DNA of 64,000 nucleotides from an uncultured Lachnospiraceae bacterium (GCA_902476265.1 CABSCP010000021.1:1-64000), one strand, 5' to 3'. Shown: positions 45,625 to 54,362, numbered from the stretch's first letter. Made by a program: numbers and translations. Notes: generated by a model not told the origin, from the letters alone.

Positions 45625-45645
45625 GTCAATAAGGAGGAATAAAAA

Positions 45646-46113
45646 ATGCTGGGAACAGGAATTATGGCCCCTGATTTTACACTGCAGGATCAGGATGGGA
45701 ACCAGGTGAGCTTATCGGATTTCAGAGGAAAAAAGGTGGTGCTGTATTTTTACAGCAAGGACAATACGGCAGGGTGCAATAAGCAGGCCTGCAGCTATGC
45801 GGAGCATTATCCGGCTTTTCTGGAAAAGGGTGTGACCGTCATCGGCATCAGCAAGGATACCAGCGCATCCCACCGGAAATTTGCGGACAAGTTTGAACTG
45901 CCTTTTATTCTGCTGGCGGACCCGGAAAAGGAAGTGCTGCAGAAGTATGATGTCTGGGTGAAGAAGAATATGTATGGCAAACAGGTGATGGGCGTAATCC
46001 GTTCTTCCTATCTGATTGATGAAGAAGGGAAAATCATCCGGGTACATGCCAAAGTGAAACCGGAAGAGAATGCGGGACAAATGCTTTCGGACCTGGAAGA
46101 AATCGGGGATTGA
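45646..46113 (+). CDS. bcp: Peroxiredoxin, BCP/PrxQ family
   Basis: A 155-residue thiol peroxidase with the peroxidatic Cys44 in TAGCN (usually TPGCT, so Pro is replaced by Ala) and a second Cys49, the spacing of PrxQ resolving cysteines. The downstream Arg of the active site lies in GVIRSSYLID. It reduces hydroperoxides with thioredoxin-type donors. AAGGAGG precedes the ATG. It ends 2 bases before the DUF3990 gene and may share its message. Confidence 0.93.
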   Translation: MLGTGIMAPDFTLQDQDGNQVSLSDFRGKKVVLYFYSKDNTAGCNKQACSYAEHYPAFLEKGVTVIGISKDTSASHRKFADKFELPFILLADPEKEVLQKYDVWVKKNMYGKQVMGVIRSSYLIDEEGKIIRVHAKVKPEENAGQMLSDLEEIGD

Positions 46114-46115
46114 GT

Positions 46116-46595
46116 ATGGAAAATAAGGAATTGATTCTTTTCCATGGGAGCAAAGAAATCGTGGAATATCCTGAAATCAGGATGGCAAAGTTCAATAAAG
46201 ACTTTTACTTTGGATTTTATTGTACACTTTTCCCGGAGCAGGCAAAAAGGTGGGCAGTCAGATATTCAGGGAAGGGGATTATAAACGAATATTCCTATTC
46301 CCCTGACAGTACTTTAAGGATACTGAAATTTTCGGAAATGACAGAGGATTGGCTCGATTTTATTGTAGATTGCAGACAGGGGAAAATGCATGATTATGAT
46401 ATAGTGGAAGGTCCCATGGCGAATGATACAATTTTCAACTATATTCAAAATTTTGTTGATGGCAAAATTTCAAGAGCAGCGTTTTGGGAGCTTGCCAGAT
46501 TCAAGCACCCTACGCATCAGATCAGTTTTCACACGGTAAGGGCGCTCTCAACTTTGCATTTCAGGAAAGGGTATGAGGTCAGCGATGAAAAATGA
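46116..46595 (+). CDS. DUF3990-type protein, ADP-ribosyltransferase-like fold
   Basis: A 159-residue protein. The opening LILFHGS (His10-Gly11), the KDFYFGFYCT segment (near residues 29-38; typically DFGxGFYxT) and the late HQISFHT...LSTLHF segment fit the His-Tyr-Gln/Glu arrangement of small ADP-ribosyltransferase-fold proteins annotated DUF3990. In related neighbourhoods such genes come with a short partner, as here. It may be the toxin of a toxin-antitoxin-like module (inference). ATG at 46116 is chosen over an upstream TTG. Confidence 0.65.
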   Translation: MENKELILFHGSKEIVEYPEIRMAKFNKDFYFGFYCTLFPEQAKRWAVRYSGKGIINEYSYSPDSTLRILKFSEMTEDWLDFIVDCRQGKMHDYDIVEGPMANDTIFNYIQNFVDGKISRAAFWELARFKHPTHQISFHTVRALSTLHFRKGYEVSDEK

Positions 46596-47016
46596 CAGTG
46601 CACTTTTTTTTACATGCAGTCTGATTGAATATATTGGAAGGAACCAGAAAAGAAAGCGGAAAGAAGTTGTGGAAATGCTTGGGAGAGAGGTCGTTGACAG
46701 GATATACCGGTATGCGGATGTTCTTCATTGTGAGCCGATTGAGAAATCTGCGGATGTTTATATTTCCATGTGCAATATTGAACCGGGCAGCTTTGATAAT
46801 GTAAAAAGCTGTAAATATGAAGTCCCTGATTATTGGACAATCGGGGAAGTATATGAGCGCTTGATTGAAGATGTCATGAATGATAATGTTATTGATACAC
46901 TTATTGAAGTTTATTCCTCTTGGATCAGTGACAGTATATCAAATTATAACTCGGATTTTTTCTATCAGAGCAGAGAATATATTGAACAATGTTACCGTTC
47001 GGGAGAAGTGCTGTAA
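46585..47016 (+). CDS. Partner protein of the DUF3990 gene (DUF3791-like N-terminus)
   Basis: A 143-residue protein with no membrane segment. Residues 5-55 (FFTCSLIEYIGRNQKRKRKEVVEMLG, then IYRYADVLHCEPI) resemble the short DUF3791 proteins that neighbour DUF3990 genes. The second half (YWTIGEVYERLIEDV, then SDSISNYNSDFFYQ) is an acidic helical region. The start at 46585 lies inside the end of the DUF3990 gene with GAGG six bases upstream, so the two are co-translated. A neutralising role is inferred from the neighbourhood only. Confidence 0.55.
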   Translation: MKNDSALFFTCSLIEYIGRNQKRKRKEVVEMLGREVVDRIYRYADVLHCEPIEKSADVYISMCNIEPGSFDNVKSCKYEVPDYWTIGEVYERLIEDVMNDNVIDTLIEVYSSWISDSISNYNSDFFYQSREYIEQCYRSGEVL

Positions 47017-47042
47017 CAAAGAATGGCAGGATCGGAATAACG

Positions 47043-47071
47043 TGGGAGCAGGCATCGCTTGCTCCCATTTC
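47043..47071 (+). terminator. Hairpin after the DUF3990 module, probable terminator
   Basis: TGGGAGCAGGC (47043-47053) pairs with GCTTGCTCCCA (47057-47067) with one G-U pair and a 3-base loop. The T run is short (TTTCC), so termination strength is uncertain. Confidence 0.55.
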
Positions 47072-47168
47072 CATATCTATAAAAATTTTTCGCTTTTTAA
47101 AACTTTTTGCCTCCCTGCAAAGTTATATGAGAGGTAACGTTACAAAGAAACCTAAAAAGGAGCCGACC

Positions 47169-47732
47169 GTGGACGACAGCAGGCTGATGTCTCTTATCAA
47201 ACAGGGAAAAACTGAATATATCGGGGAAATTGCCGCCCGCTATTATGATGATATTTACCGGTTCCTGTGTTTTAAAACGGGAGACAGCGATCTTGCGGGC
47301 GATCTGACCCAGGAGACCTTTCTGCGCTTTATCCGCTATCTGGACGGGTATCGGGAAAGGAATCTGAAAGGATATCTGCTGACGCTGGCCATGAATGTCT
47401 GCCGGGATCACTGGAAAACGGAGAGCAGGCACAGCCGGGAACGGTCCTGGGAGCAGCTGCAGGAAGAAGGAAGAGCAGAGGGAAGACAGCGTGCGGATGC
47501 AGGCTATGACTGGGAAAACGGCGGAGAGCAGGAAGAGGCGGCCCGTCTGGAATTAAAGGAAGCGCTCCTAAAGCTGCCGGAATTCCAGCGGGATGCCATT
47601 TTACTGCATTACTATTATGGATTTAAAGACCGGGAGATTGGGAAAATGACCGGAACGGCAGTATCAACGGTGAAATCCAGAATCCGGCAGGGGTGCCTGA
47701 AACTGAGGGAATTGCTGGGGCAGGATTTCTAA
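47169..47732 (+). CDS. ECF-type RNA polymerase sigma factor
   Basis: A 187-residue group IV sigma factor. Region 2 holds YYDDIYRFLCF, DLTQETFLRF and a -10 binding segment LKGYLLTLAMNVCRDHW; region 4 holds LPEFQRDAILLHYYYGFKDREIGKM and VSTVKSRIRQG. The start is placed at GTG 47169 because AAAAAGGAG lies 6 bases upstream. An ATG at 47127 is also in frame but lacks a ribosome binding site. The membrane protein downstream may be its anti-sigma partner, and the ABC transporter genes its targets. Confidence 0.9.
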   Translation: MDDSRLMSLIKQGKTEYIGEIAARYYDDIYRFLCFKTGDSDLAGDLTQETFLRFIRYLDGYRERNLKGYLLTLAMNVCRDHWKTESRHSRERSWEQLQEEGRAEGRQRADAGYDWENGGEQEEAARLELKEALLKLPEFQRDAILLHYYYGFKDREIGKMTGTAVSTVKSRIRQGCLKLRELLGQDF

Positions 47733-47762
47733 AAAGGGGCCGGAGGAAGGAGTAGTGGCGCA

Positions 47763-48542
47763 ATGGGGAATCGGAAAGAAAGAAGCAGAAAAACAAAACT
47801 GGATTTATGTATGGAAGAAATCGGAATTGATCCGGAAAAAAAAGAGCGGGTACTGCAGGCAGTATCGCAAGAGGCGAAAAAGAAAGAAATCCGATATTCT
47901 TATGGAAAACTGGAATTATGGAAACTGCAGCTGTTGAGCCTGCCGGTTGGGACTGTGGCAGGGCAGGCCCTATTTTTACTGTTTCTGCCAGTGGCGGAGC
48001 AGTTTTTGATCCGGTATACCGGAATTTCCGGCTGGGAGATTTTTCCGGCGCTGTCCTTGTGGATGGCGGTAGGAAGCCTGATTTTGGTACAGGAGCTGGG
48101 GAAACATTTTTCCTGCCGGATGGCGGAATTGGAACAGAGTTGTTACTTCAATCTTTCCCAACTTTGGCTGATCCGGGTTTTGAGCATCAGCGGAATGGAT
48201 GTGCTGGCGGCATTTCTTTTGGGCGGCGTCCGGGCAGATGCCTATGGCTTTGGGTGGTTTCCTTTTGCGGTCTATGTGCTGACCCCATTTTTTGTGGGAA
48301 ATATGGCACTTTTGGCTGTGGCGGAAAGAGCCAGAGGGAATAACGGGATTTTTACAGTGGCAGGGGCTTTCCTGGCCGGAGCAGGGTTTGCCCTGCAGGC
48401 AGTATTTCCCCGGATTTATGAAAAGGGATGGCTGCCGCTTTGGCTGATCATTCTGGCTGCGGCCGTTTGTATTGCCGCCTGGCAGGTGAAGAGAATCTGT
48501 GAGAATATGGAAGGAAGAGGAGAGACGGTATGCTGGAATTAA
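47763..48542 (+). CDS. Membrane protein, possible anti-sigma factor
   Basis: A 259-residue protein with a charged cytosolic N-terminus (about 1-50, with KLELWKLQL) followed by five to six hydrophobic helices. The position between an ECF sigma gene and the ABC genes, and the cytosolic N-terminus, fit an anti-sigma or sensor role, but no zinc-binding HxxxCxxC motif is seen. Its end overlaps the ABC ATPase gene. Confidence 0.55.
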   Translation: MGNRKERSRKTKLDLCMEEIGIDPEKKERVLQAVSQEAKKKEIRYSYGKLELWKLQLLSLPVGTVAGQALFLLFLPVAEQFLIRYTGISGWEIFPALSLWMAVGSLILVQELGKHFSCRMAELEQSCYFNLSQLWLIRVLSISGMDVLAAFLLGGVRADAYGFGWFPFAVYVLTPFFVGNMALLAVAERARGNNGIFTVAGAFLAGAGFALQAVFPRIYEKGWLPLWLIILAAAVCIAAWQVKRICENMEGRGETVCWN

Positions 48543-49423
48543 AATTGGATCGGGTGACACGGCAGTTTAACACAAAAATTGCAGTGGATCATATCGAATA
48601 TACATTGACCGATGGAGTCTATGGATTGCTGGGGGCCAACGGCGCGGGAAAAACTACACTGATGCGAATGTTGTGCACCCTGTTAAAGCCCACGGAAGGA
48701 CAGATTTTCTGTAATGGAGAAAAGATCGGCGCAATGGGAGGGGAATACCGGAGGCTTCTGGGATATCTGCCCCAGGACTTCGGCTATTATCCGGACTTTA
48801 CGGCGCAGCGGTATTTGAAATATCTGGCCCGGCTGAAAGCGGTGCCGCCCCAGCTGATCGAAGAAAAACTGGACGAAGTCCTGGAACTGACCGGATTGAA
48901 GGAGGCGCGCAGGCAGAAGCTGAAAACTTTTTCCGGCGGGATGCTGCGCCGGCTGGGAATCGCACAGGCCATTTTAAATGATCCCGCCATTCTGATTCTG
49001 GACGAACCAACTTCCGGGCTGGATCCTAAGGAACGTATCCGGTTTCGGAATATCATCAGCGCTATGGGAAAAGACCGTATTGTGCTGCTTTCCACCCACA
49101 TCGTACAGGATGTGGAGTTTATCGCGGACCATATCATGCTGATGAAGGGGGGGAGGCTGTTAGAAACCGGGAGTCCGGAAAGAGTGACTAAAACAGTCAA
49201 TGGAATGGTATGGGAATGTCTGGTGGATGAGGCCTGGGCGCAGCGCCTGAATGAGCGTTATCCGGTGAGCAATCTGAAATATGAAAACGGGCAGGTGCAT
49301 CTTAGGATCGTGTCAAAAGAAAAACCGGTGCCGGATGCCGTGTCCGTGTCCCCTAATCTGGAGGATGTCTACTTATCCTGTTTTGCGGAGAGACAGCCTG
49401 TAGGAAAGGAGCCGGAAGCATGA
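48530..49423 (+). CDS. ABC transporter ATP-binding protein
   Basis: A 297-residue ATPase with Walker A GANGAGKTT (near 36-44), Q-loop LPQDFGYYPDF, signature FSGGMLRRLGIA, Walker B LILDEPTSGLDP and switch His in LSTHIVQD. After residue 225 there is an extra C-terminal domain (about 70 residues) as in ABC-2 type exporters and drug/lantibiotic self-protection transporters. It overlaps the genes on both sides and probably works with the two permeases that follow. Confidence 0.92.
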   Translation: MLELKLDRVTRQFNTKIAVDHIEYTLTDGVYGLLGANGAGKTTLMRMLCTLLKPTEGQIFCNGEKIGAMGGEYRRLLGYLPQDFGYYPDFTAQRYLKYLARLKAVPPQLIEEKLDEVLELTGLKEARRQKLKTFSGGMLRRLGIAQAILNDPAILILDEPTSGLDPKERIRFRNIISAMGKDRIVLLSTHIVQDVEFIADHIMLMKGGRLLETGSPERVTKTVNGMVWECLVDEAWAQRLNERYPVSNLKYENGQVHLRIVSKEKPVPDAVSVSPNLEDVYLSCFAERQPVGKEPEA

Positions 49424-50511
49424 GCCTGTTTTGGGAAGAGTTCCGAAAAATGTGGGACCGGAAAATTGTCCGGACGGGATTGGCAGTGCTGACGGCAGTT
49501 CTGATCTTCTATTTTTACGGAGATACCAGATCCCGTATGACTGTGGTGGAAAAAACCCGCTATTGGGGGCTGGAAGCGGTGAGGGCGGACCGGGAAGTTA
49601 CGAAGGAATGGGAAGGGGTGCTGACCCTGGAAAAACTGGATCGGATCCTGGATACCTATGGAATTGCCGGAGAAGAAATGCCGGGAGACCCTGCCACAAG
49701 AAAGGGAAACTGGGTGAGCCGGTATGCCACGGACCTTCTGACCGATTATCCCCAGGGAGGGAACGGAGAACTGAAAGGGGAAACGGAAAGGGAGCGAATC
49801 AGGAGCATACTTGATCGGTATCAGCCCCATTTCGCATACATGGACGGACTCGCGAGTCTCCTTTTTGAGGGAGGTATGATGGCGGATTTCGGCATCATGC
49901 TTCTGGTGATCCTGGCGGTTACATCCGTTTTTGCGGAAGAATACAGCCTGAAAACAGCAACCCTGCTACTGTCATCGGTGGAAGGAAGAAAAAAAGATAT
50001 TCGGATGAAGGTGTTGGCAGGCTTTTTGGGAGCGGGCATTTTATACAGCCTGGTCCATGGAGTGATGTTGGGCGTTCACCTGGCTATATATGGGAGCGCC
50101 GGCCTGAAAGCGGGGGCCTGTTTATTGAATTGTATTACAGGGTATGAAACCCTTTCGGTGGGACAGGTATGGGGCATTAACCTGGGATGGGGGCTGCTCG
50201 GGGTGTGGATGCTGACAGGGGCAGTGCTTCTTTTTTCGGCGAAATGCCAGACCTCGTTTCATGCGCTCATCTGGTCGCTGGTCTTTTTGGGATCCGGGTA
50301 TCTCATTGTCCAGACTGCTCAAATTCTGAGGTTTCATGGGATCACCTACCGACTCCTGATGGCGGCAGGCCTTTGGAGCCCGTTTTATCTGCCCTCCTCC
50401 TATGGAATCAGCCTGCCGGTCAGCCCGCTCTGGAAAGGGATGTATGTGCTGGCGGTGACTGCCGGGTGTATCTGGGGAGGCCAGAGGATCTACAGAAAGA
50501 AGGAGGTATAG
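49420..50511 (+). CDS. ABC-2 type permease subunit, copy 1
   Basis: A 363-residue membrane protein beginning MSLFWEEFRKMWDRK. There is one N-terminal helix, then a long extracellular region (about residues 38-148, with GNWVSRYATDLLTDYP), then about five helices. The segment GRKKDIRMKVLAG near residue 190 is shared with the next gene. Together with the ABC ATPase it would form an exporter. The substrate is unknown. Confidence 0.8.
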   Translation: MSLFWEEFRKMWDRKIVRTGLAVLTAVLIFYFYGDTRSRMTVVEKTRYWGLEAVRADREVTKEWEGVLTLEKLDRILDTYGIAGEEMPGDPATRKGNWVSRYATDLLTDYPQGGNGELKGETERERIRSILDRYQPHFAYMDGLASLLFEGGMMADFGIMLLVILAVTSVFAEEYSLKTATLLLSSVEGRKKDIRMKVLAGFLGAGILYSLVHGVMLGVHLAIYGSAGLKAGACLLNCITGYETLSVGQVWGINLGWGLLGVWMLTGAVLLFSAKCQTSFHALIWSLVFLGSGYLIVQTAQILRFHGITYRLLMAAGLWSPFYLPSSYGISLPVSPLWKGMYVLAVTAGCIWGGQRIYRKKEV

Positions 50512-50513
50512 GA

Positions 50514-51602
50514 GTGGAACTGTTTTGGGAAGAATGTCGGAAAATATTGGAGAAGCGTATTTTATGGATCGGTCTGGCGGTTCTGGCCGGTTTTTGGAGC
50601 GTATTTTGTGTTTTTAGTGCGGGGGTGGAAACCGTGGCGGACGGCGTGCGCTATCGGGGGGAAGAGGCCATCGCAAAGGATCGGGAAATTGCAAAAGAGT
50701 GGGAAGGCATCATGACGATGGAGAAATTAGATCAAATCGTGGATACTTACGGCCTTGCGTTGGATGAAATGCAAGATGATTCCCGCCGGACGGGCAACTG
50801 GGTGAGTCAGTTTGCAACGGATTTACTGACGGACTATCCCTATGGAGGGAACGGGGAATTGCTGTCCCAAGAGGAGCTGGAGCAGCTGGCCCAAAGTTTG
50901 GAGAAAAATCGTCCTTATTTCACATATATGGACGGAGCGGAAGATTTTTTGATGACAGGAGCATTTGCCAATGTGGGCGTTCTGCTTTTGATCATCATCG
51001 GTGCAGCCCCGGTTTTCGGGGAAGAGTATACGTTGAAAACAGCATCTGTCCTGCTCACAACCGTGCATGGCAGAAAAAAAGATATCAGGATGAAAGTGCT
51101 GGCATCTGTGACACTGGCTGTTCTTTTATACTTTTTGGTGAACGGAACCGTCTTTCTTTCCTGGCTTGCCATATACGGAGACAGCGGGCTTAAAGCAGGC
51201 GCCTGTCTGATATCATCAGTGGCGGGAAGCTTTGCAGCTCTGACCTTCGGACAGCTGTGGTTTCTCAATTTTATATGGGGATTGCTGGGCGTTCTCATGA
51301 TGACTGCCATCACTCTGCTTTTTTCCGCCGGATGTAAAACGCCTTTTCTGGCTCTGATCTGGTCGATGGTGAGCCTGGTGATGGGAGCGGTGCTGCTCAA
51401 TATGGCGAAGCTTTTCCTGGGACACCGGATTTTGTATCTGTTCTGTTATCTGCTGGGAAAATGGAGCCCCTTGTATCTGCAGCTGGTTTTCGGATGGGGA
51501 CAGCAAAACTGGGAAATGCCCTGGAAACTGATTTTTGTGCTGGCAGTATCCGGTCTGGGCTTCTGGCGGGCAGGACAGCATTATAAAAAGTATGTAGGGT
51601 GA
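50514..51602 (+). CDS. ABC-2 type permease subunit, copy 2
   Basis: A 362-residue paralogue of the preceding gene, of the same length and layout, with matching landmarks: VELFWEECRKI at the start, GNWVSQFATDLLTDYP in the external region and GRKKDIRMKVLA near residue 190. This indicates an ancient tandem duplication, perhaps giving a heterodimeric permease. GTG at 50514 follows GGAGGTATAGGA, 2 bases after the first copy. Its last 206 bases overlap a minus-strand frame. Confidence 0.82.
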   Translation: MELFWEECRKILEKRILWIGLAVLAGFWSVFCVFSAGVETVADGVRYRGEEAIAKDREIAKEWEGIMTMEKLDQIVDTYGLALDEMQDDSRRTGNWVSQFATDLLTDYPYGGNGELLSQEELEQLAQSLEKNRPYFTYMDGAEDFLMTGAFANVGVLLLIIIGAAPVFGEEYTLKTASVLLTTVHGRKKDIRMKVLASVTLAVLLYFLVNGTVFLSWLAIYGDSGLKAGACLISSVAGSFAALTFGQLWFLNFIWGLLGVLMMTAITLLFSAGCKTPFLALIWSMVSLVMGAVLLNMAKLFLGHRILYLFCYLLGKWSPLYLQLVFGWGQQNWEMPWKLIFVLAVSGLGFWRAGQHYKKYVG

Positions 51603-52014
51603 GGACATTTTCGGAGTTTAGCAATTCATTCGCATAGCGGTTGAGTTCTTCACAGGGCCCATACTTTGTCTGATAACCCACACCGTCAATGACAAGAAAA
51701 GGAGGATATGCCATAATATCTGTCTTTGTGCCGTCTGTCATAGTCAGGGTAAAAACAACAGCCTGTCCGGCATATTCTGTGTAAGAATTATCTCGATTAT
51801 AGATAACTACATCATGCAAATAATCCACTAACGCTGAAATATCTTCAATTTCTGCTGCTTTGCCAGGCGGTGTTAAGGACACTTTAGCAGACACAATTTG
51901 TGCTGCGTCCAGATTTTTATATGGTTTTTTCCCCATTGCAAGCGGAAAAGCCGCCATCACGATACCGAACAGGACGATGCAGGCGATTAGAATCATCAGC
52001 CTTTTCTTTTTCAT
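51397..52014 (-). CDS. Membrane-anchored protein with a C-terminus lost into the permease gene
   Basis: The first 135 or so residues have an N-terminal membrane helix (residues 4-26), followed by a compact beta-rich extracytoplasmic domain (KVSLTPPGKAAEIEDISAL, TDIMAYPPFLVIDGVGY). From about residue 137 the frame runs antisense through the end of the permease gene, and its composition is that of a shadow. The natural stop seems to have been lost at a junction near 51603. AAAGGAG precedes the start. It follows the 142-residue gene by 53 bases. Confidence 0.55.
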   Translation of the reverse strand: MKKKRLMILIACIVLFGIVMAAFPLAMGKKPYKNLDAAQIVSAKVSLTPPGKAAEIEDISALVDYLHDVVIYNRDNSYTEYAGQAVVFTLTMTDGTKTDIMAYPPFLVIDGVGYQTKYGPCEELNRYANELLNSENVLTLHTFYNAVLPARSPDRILPAQKSVSRAFPSFAVPIRKPAADTRGSIFPADNRTDTKSGVPGKASPY

Positions 52015-52067
52015 AACAGAAGCTCCTTTCTCTTTTTGAGCGTCATAGAAGGCGCGGGCTGCCGGTC

Positions 52068-52496
52068 CTACAGACCGGCTTTCTGCCCGGCAATTTCGAG
52101 GAAGTTGTCAATTGCCATTTCCACATCCAGAGTATGGAAACCGGCCCAACAGGTATTGATGGCCTGTGCATCTGCAATCCGGTAGATATCTACACTGCTT
52201 TGGCCGGTATAATAGTGCCAGTAGCGGTAGAGATAACCGGCCCAATACATCACTTCCATGGAATAGATAGTTCCGGCTTTTTTTAAACCGCCTGTTTCGT
52301 CATTCAATTCTTCCGGAATATATTCTTCTCCGGCCCATTGCAGATGGTCATAAACATCGTTGAGTGCAGAAGCGGTACGGCTGACCATAAAAGATTCCAT
52401 AAAAGCTGGGCAGTCGTAACCGTTTTTTAAAGCCAGTTCAAAGAGCCGGCCCTGTATAACACAAAGCTGCCTTTTTTGAAGATCAAGATCTGTCAT
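52068..52496 (-). CDS. Unknown helical protein
   Basis: A 142-residue protein, predicted mainly helical, with many Tyr and Trp residues in the second half (YSMEVMYWAGYLYRYWHYYTG). Domain motifs such as YIPEEL and IYRIADAQAINTCWAGFHTLD are conserved-looking but not assigned. No membrane segment. It is transcribed divergently from the response regulator gene by a strong promoter. Confidence 0.6.
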   Translation of the reverse strand: MTDLDLQKRQLCVIQGRLFELALKNGYDCPAFMESFMVSRTASALNDVYDHLQWAGEEYIPEELNDETGGLKKAGTIYSMEVMYWAGYLYRYWHYYTGQSSVDIYRIADAQAINTCWAGFHTLDVEMAIDNFLEIAGQKAGL

Positions 52497-52573
52497 AAGA
52501 TTTCACCTGCCTGTATGATTTCATCAAAAAACCGACTTTCCCGGAGATTATTTCTGCTGCTTTGTCTGCTCTT

Positions 52574-52602
52574 ATTATAGTATAGGAACGAATAAAGTAC
52601 AA
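52574..52602 (-). promoter_or_regulatory. Promoter of the minus-strand small genes
   Basis: On minus, TTGTAC (52597-52602), 17-base spacer, TATAAT (52574-52579), about 78 bases before the start of the 142-residue protein gene. Confidence 0.7.
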
Positions 52603-52648
52603 TCACGCTTTTGCGGCTGTTATTTCGGCATTCAAAACAAGAGCCTCC

Positions 52649-52676
52649 TTGACATATTTTTTCAGGGAAATATAAT
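52649..52676 (+). promoter_or_regulatory. Promoter of the first two-component operon
   Basis: TTGACA (52649-52654), 16-base spacer, TATAAT (52671-52676), 34 bases before the response regulator start. It is close to the sigma-A consensus and divergent from the minus-strand promoter. Confidence 0.8.
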
Positions 52677-52710
52677 GAAAGCACAAGACAGGCCAAAACG
52701 GGAGGATTCC

Positions 52711-53391
52711 ATGTATAAAATTATGATTGTGGAGGATGACGGGGCCATTGCAGGCGCGCTGTCCAGAAATTTGAACAGATGGGGCTATGAAACGGTGACA
52801 GTTCGGGATTTTTCCGCGGTCACCGCCCAATTCAGGCAGGAGAAGCCGCAGCTTTTGCTGATGGATATTTCCCTGCCTTTTTATGACGGATTTTACTGGT
52901 GCAGCGAAATCCGGAAGGAAAGCCAGGTTCCCATCATTTTTTTGTCCTCGGCGGACGATAATATGAATATGATCATGGCGCTGCATATGGGAGCGGATGA
53001 TTTTATCGCAAAACCTTTTGCCATGGAAGTGCTGACGGCGAAAGTACAGGCGCTGCTTCGGCGGACCTACTCCTTTTTAGCGGACGCCGGGGTGCTGACC
53101 TGCGGCAAGGCGCTCTTACGTCTGGGAGAGGGGCGTTTCGAATATGGGGAGAAGAGCTGTGAACTGACGAAGAACGAATTTCGCATCCTGCAGCTTCTGA
53201 TGGAGCAGAAGGGAAATGTGGTGTCCCGGGACCGCATCATGCGGGCGCTGTGGGAGGATGAGTCATTTATTGACGATAATACGCTGACCGTGAACATGAC
53301 CCGCATCCGCAGGAAGCTGGAAGAGATCGGCTTGAAAGATTTCATCCGAACGAAAAAAGGGATGGGATATCTGGTGGAGGAAGGTCAGTGA
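52711..53391 (+). CDS. OmpR-family response regulator (module 1)
   Basis: A 226-residue regulator. The receiver domain has Asp9/Asp10, phospho-acceptor Asp52 and Lys101. The winged-helix output domain (about 130-226) shows ELTKNEFRILQLLMEQ and TRIRRKLEE, then GMGYLV. The ATG at 52711 follows GGGAGGA. The stop overlaps the start of the histidine kinase gene (GTGA). The partner kinase is of the intramembrane-sensing type. Confidence 0.95.
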   Translation: MYKIMIVEDDGAIAGALSRNLNRWGYETVTVRDFSAVTAQFRQEKPQLLLMDISLPFYDGFYWCSEIRKESQVPIIFLSSADDNMNMIMALHMGADDFIAKPFAMEVLTAKVQALLRRTYSFLADAGVLTCGKALLRLGEGRFEYGEKSCELTKNEFRILQLLMEQKGNVVSRDRIMRALWEDESFIDDNTLTVNMTRIRRKLEEIGLKDFIRTKKGMGYLVEEGQ

Positions 53392-54362
53392 AGGATTATC
53401 TCAGGAAAAAGAAAGAACTTATAGCAGGCGCGGCGCTTTTCTGGGGACTGTCCGGCCTGCTCTGGTTTTTGTACGGCCTGCCTTTGGGACCGTTCGTATA
53501 CGGAAGCCTTTTGACGGCTGCAGGCCTTTTTTTCTACCTGGCATGCGGTTATCCGGTTTTTTGCAGAGAAACGCGGGAACTGAAGCAGCAGTTGGAACTG
53601 GCGGCGGAAGGGATGGTATGCGTCCGGGAGGCAGGGTGCCGGGAAGAACAACTGTATCAGCGCGCGCTCAAAAAACTGGAAGGAAAGCGGGAAGAACAGG
53701 AACGGTGCTGGCAGAAGGAACTGGAGGAGGCGAAGCGTTACTACGCCCTGTGGTCTCATCAGATCAAGACGCCGCTGGCCGCCATGCGCCTGCTTTTGCA
53801 GGAAGAGGAACCTGACCGCCGCGCTATGGAACAGGAACTTTTAAAGGCGGAGCAGTATGTGGAAATGGCGCTGCAGTATCAGCGGATGGCGGGGGGCACA
53901 ACGGATCTGGTGCTGGCGGAATATGACTTGGAAAAGCTGATCAGGCAGGCAGTGAAAAAGACAGCGCCGTTGTTCATCTACAAAAAACTGGGAGTGGAAA
54001 TTACGCCTATACAGACAAGCGTGACCACAGATGAAAAATGGCTGATTTTTGTGCTGGAACAGCTTTTGACCAATGCGGTGAAGTATACGGACAGGGGCAG
54101 GATTTCCATTTATAAAGAGGGGAGGGAGCTGGTCATTGAGGACACCGGGATCGGCATCTTACAGGAGGATCTGCCCCGGGTGTTTGAATGGGGATACACC
54201 GGTTTTAACGGCCGCCTGGACAAACATTCCACGGGAATCGGCCTGTCTTTGTGCCGCCAGATGTTAAAAAAACTGGGACATGAAATCCGGCTGGAGTCGG
54301 AAGTGGGGAAGGGAACCCGCGTCTTTCTGATGCTGGAGCGGGACGCCTTTGCGATTGAATGA
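53388..54362 (+). CDS. Intramembrane-sensing histidine kinase, BceS-like (module 1)
   Basis: A 324-residue kinase with two N-terminal helices (about 12-30 and 36-55) separated by only a few residues, the hallmark of intramembrane-sensing kinases of the BceS type. Phospho-acceptor His124 lies in WSHQIKTPL. The ATPase domain has N-box ELLTNAVKYT-like (LLTNAVKYT), G1 DTGIGI and G2 GIGLSLC. Such kinases usually sense through a cognate ABC transporter. A 95-base gap separates it from the ABC genes downstream. Confidence 0.93.
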   Translation: MKDYLRKKKELIAGAALFWGLSGLLWFLYGLPLGPFVYGSLLTAAGLFFYLACGYPVFCRETRELKQQLELAAEGMVCVREAGCREEQLYQRALKKLEGKREEQERCWQKELEEAKRYYALWSHQIKTPLAAMRLLLQEEEPDRRAMEQELLKAEQYVEMALQYQRMAGGTTDLVLAEYDLEKLIRQAVKKTAPLFIYKKLGVEITPIQTSVTTDEKWLIFVLEQLLTNAVKYTDRGRISIYKEGRELVIEDTGIGILQEDLPRVFEWGYTGFNGRLDKHSTGIGLSLCRQMLKKLGHEIRLESEVGKGTRVFLMLERDAFAIE

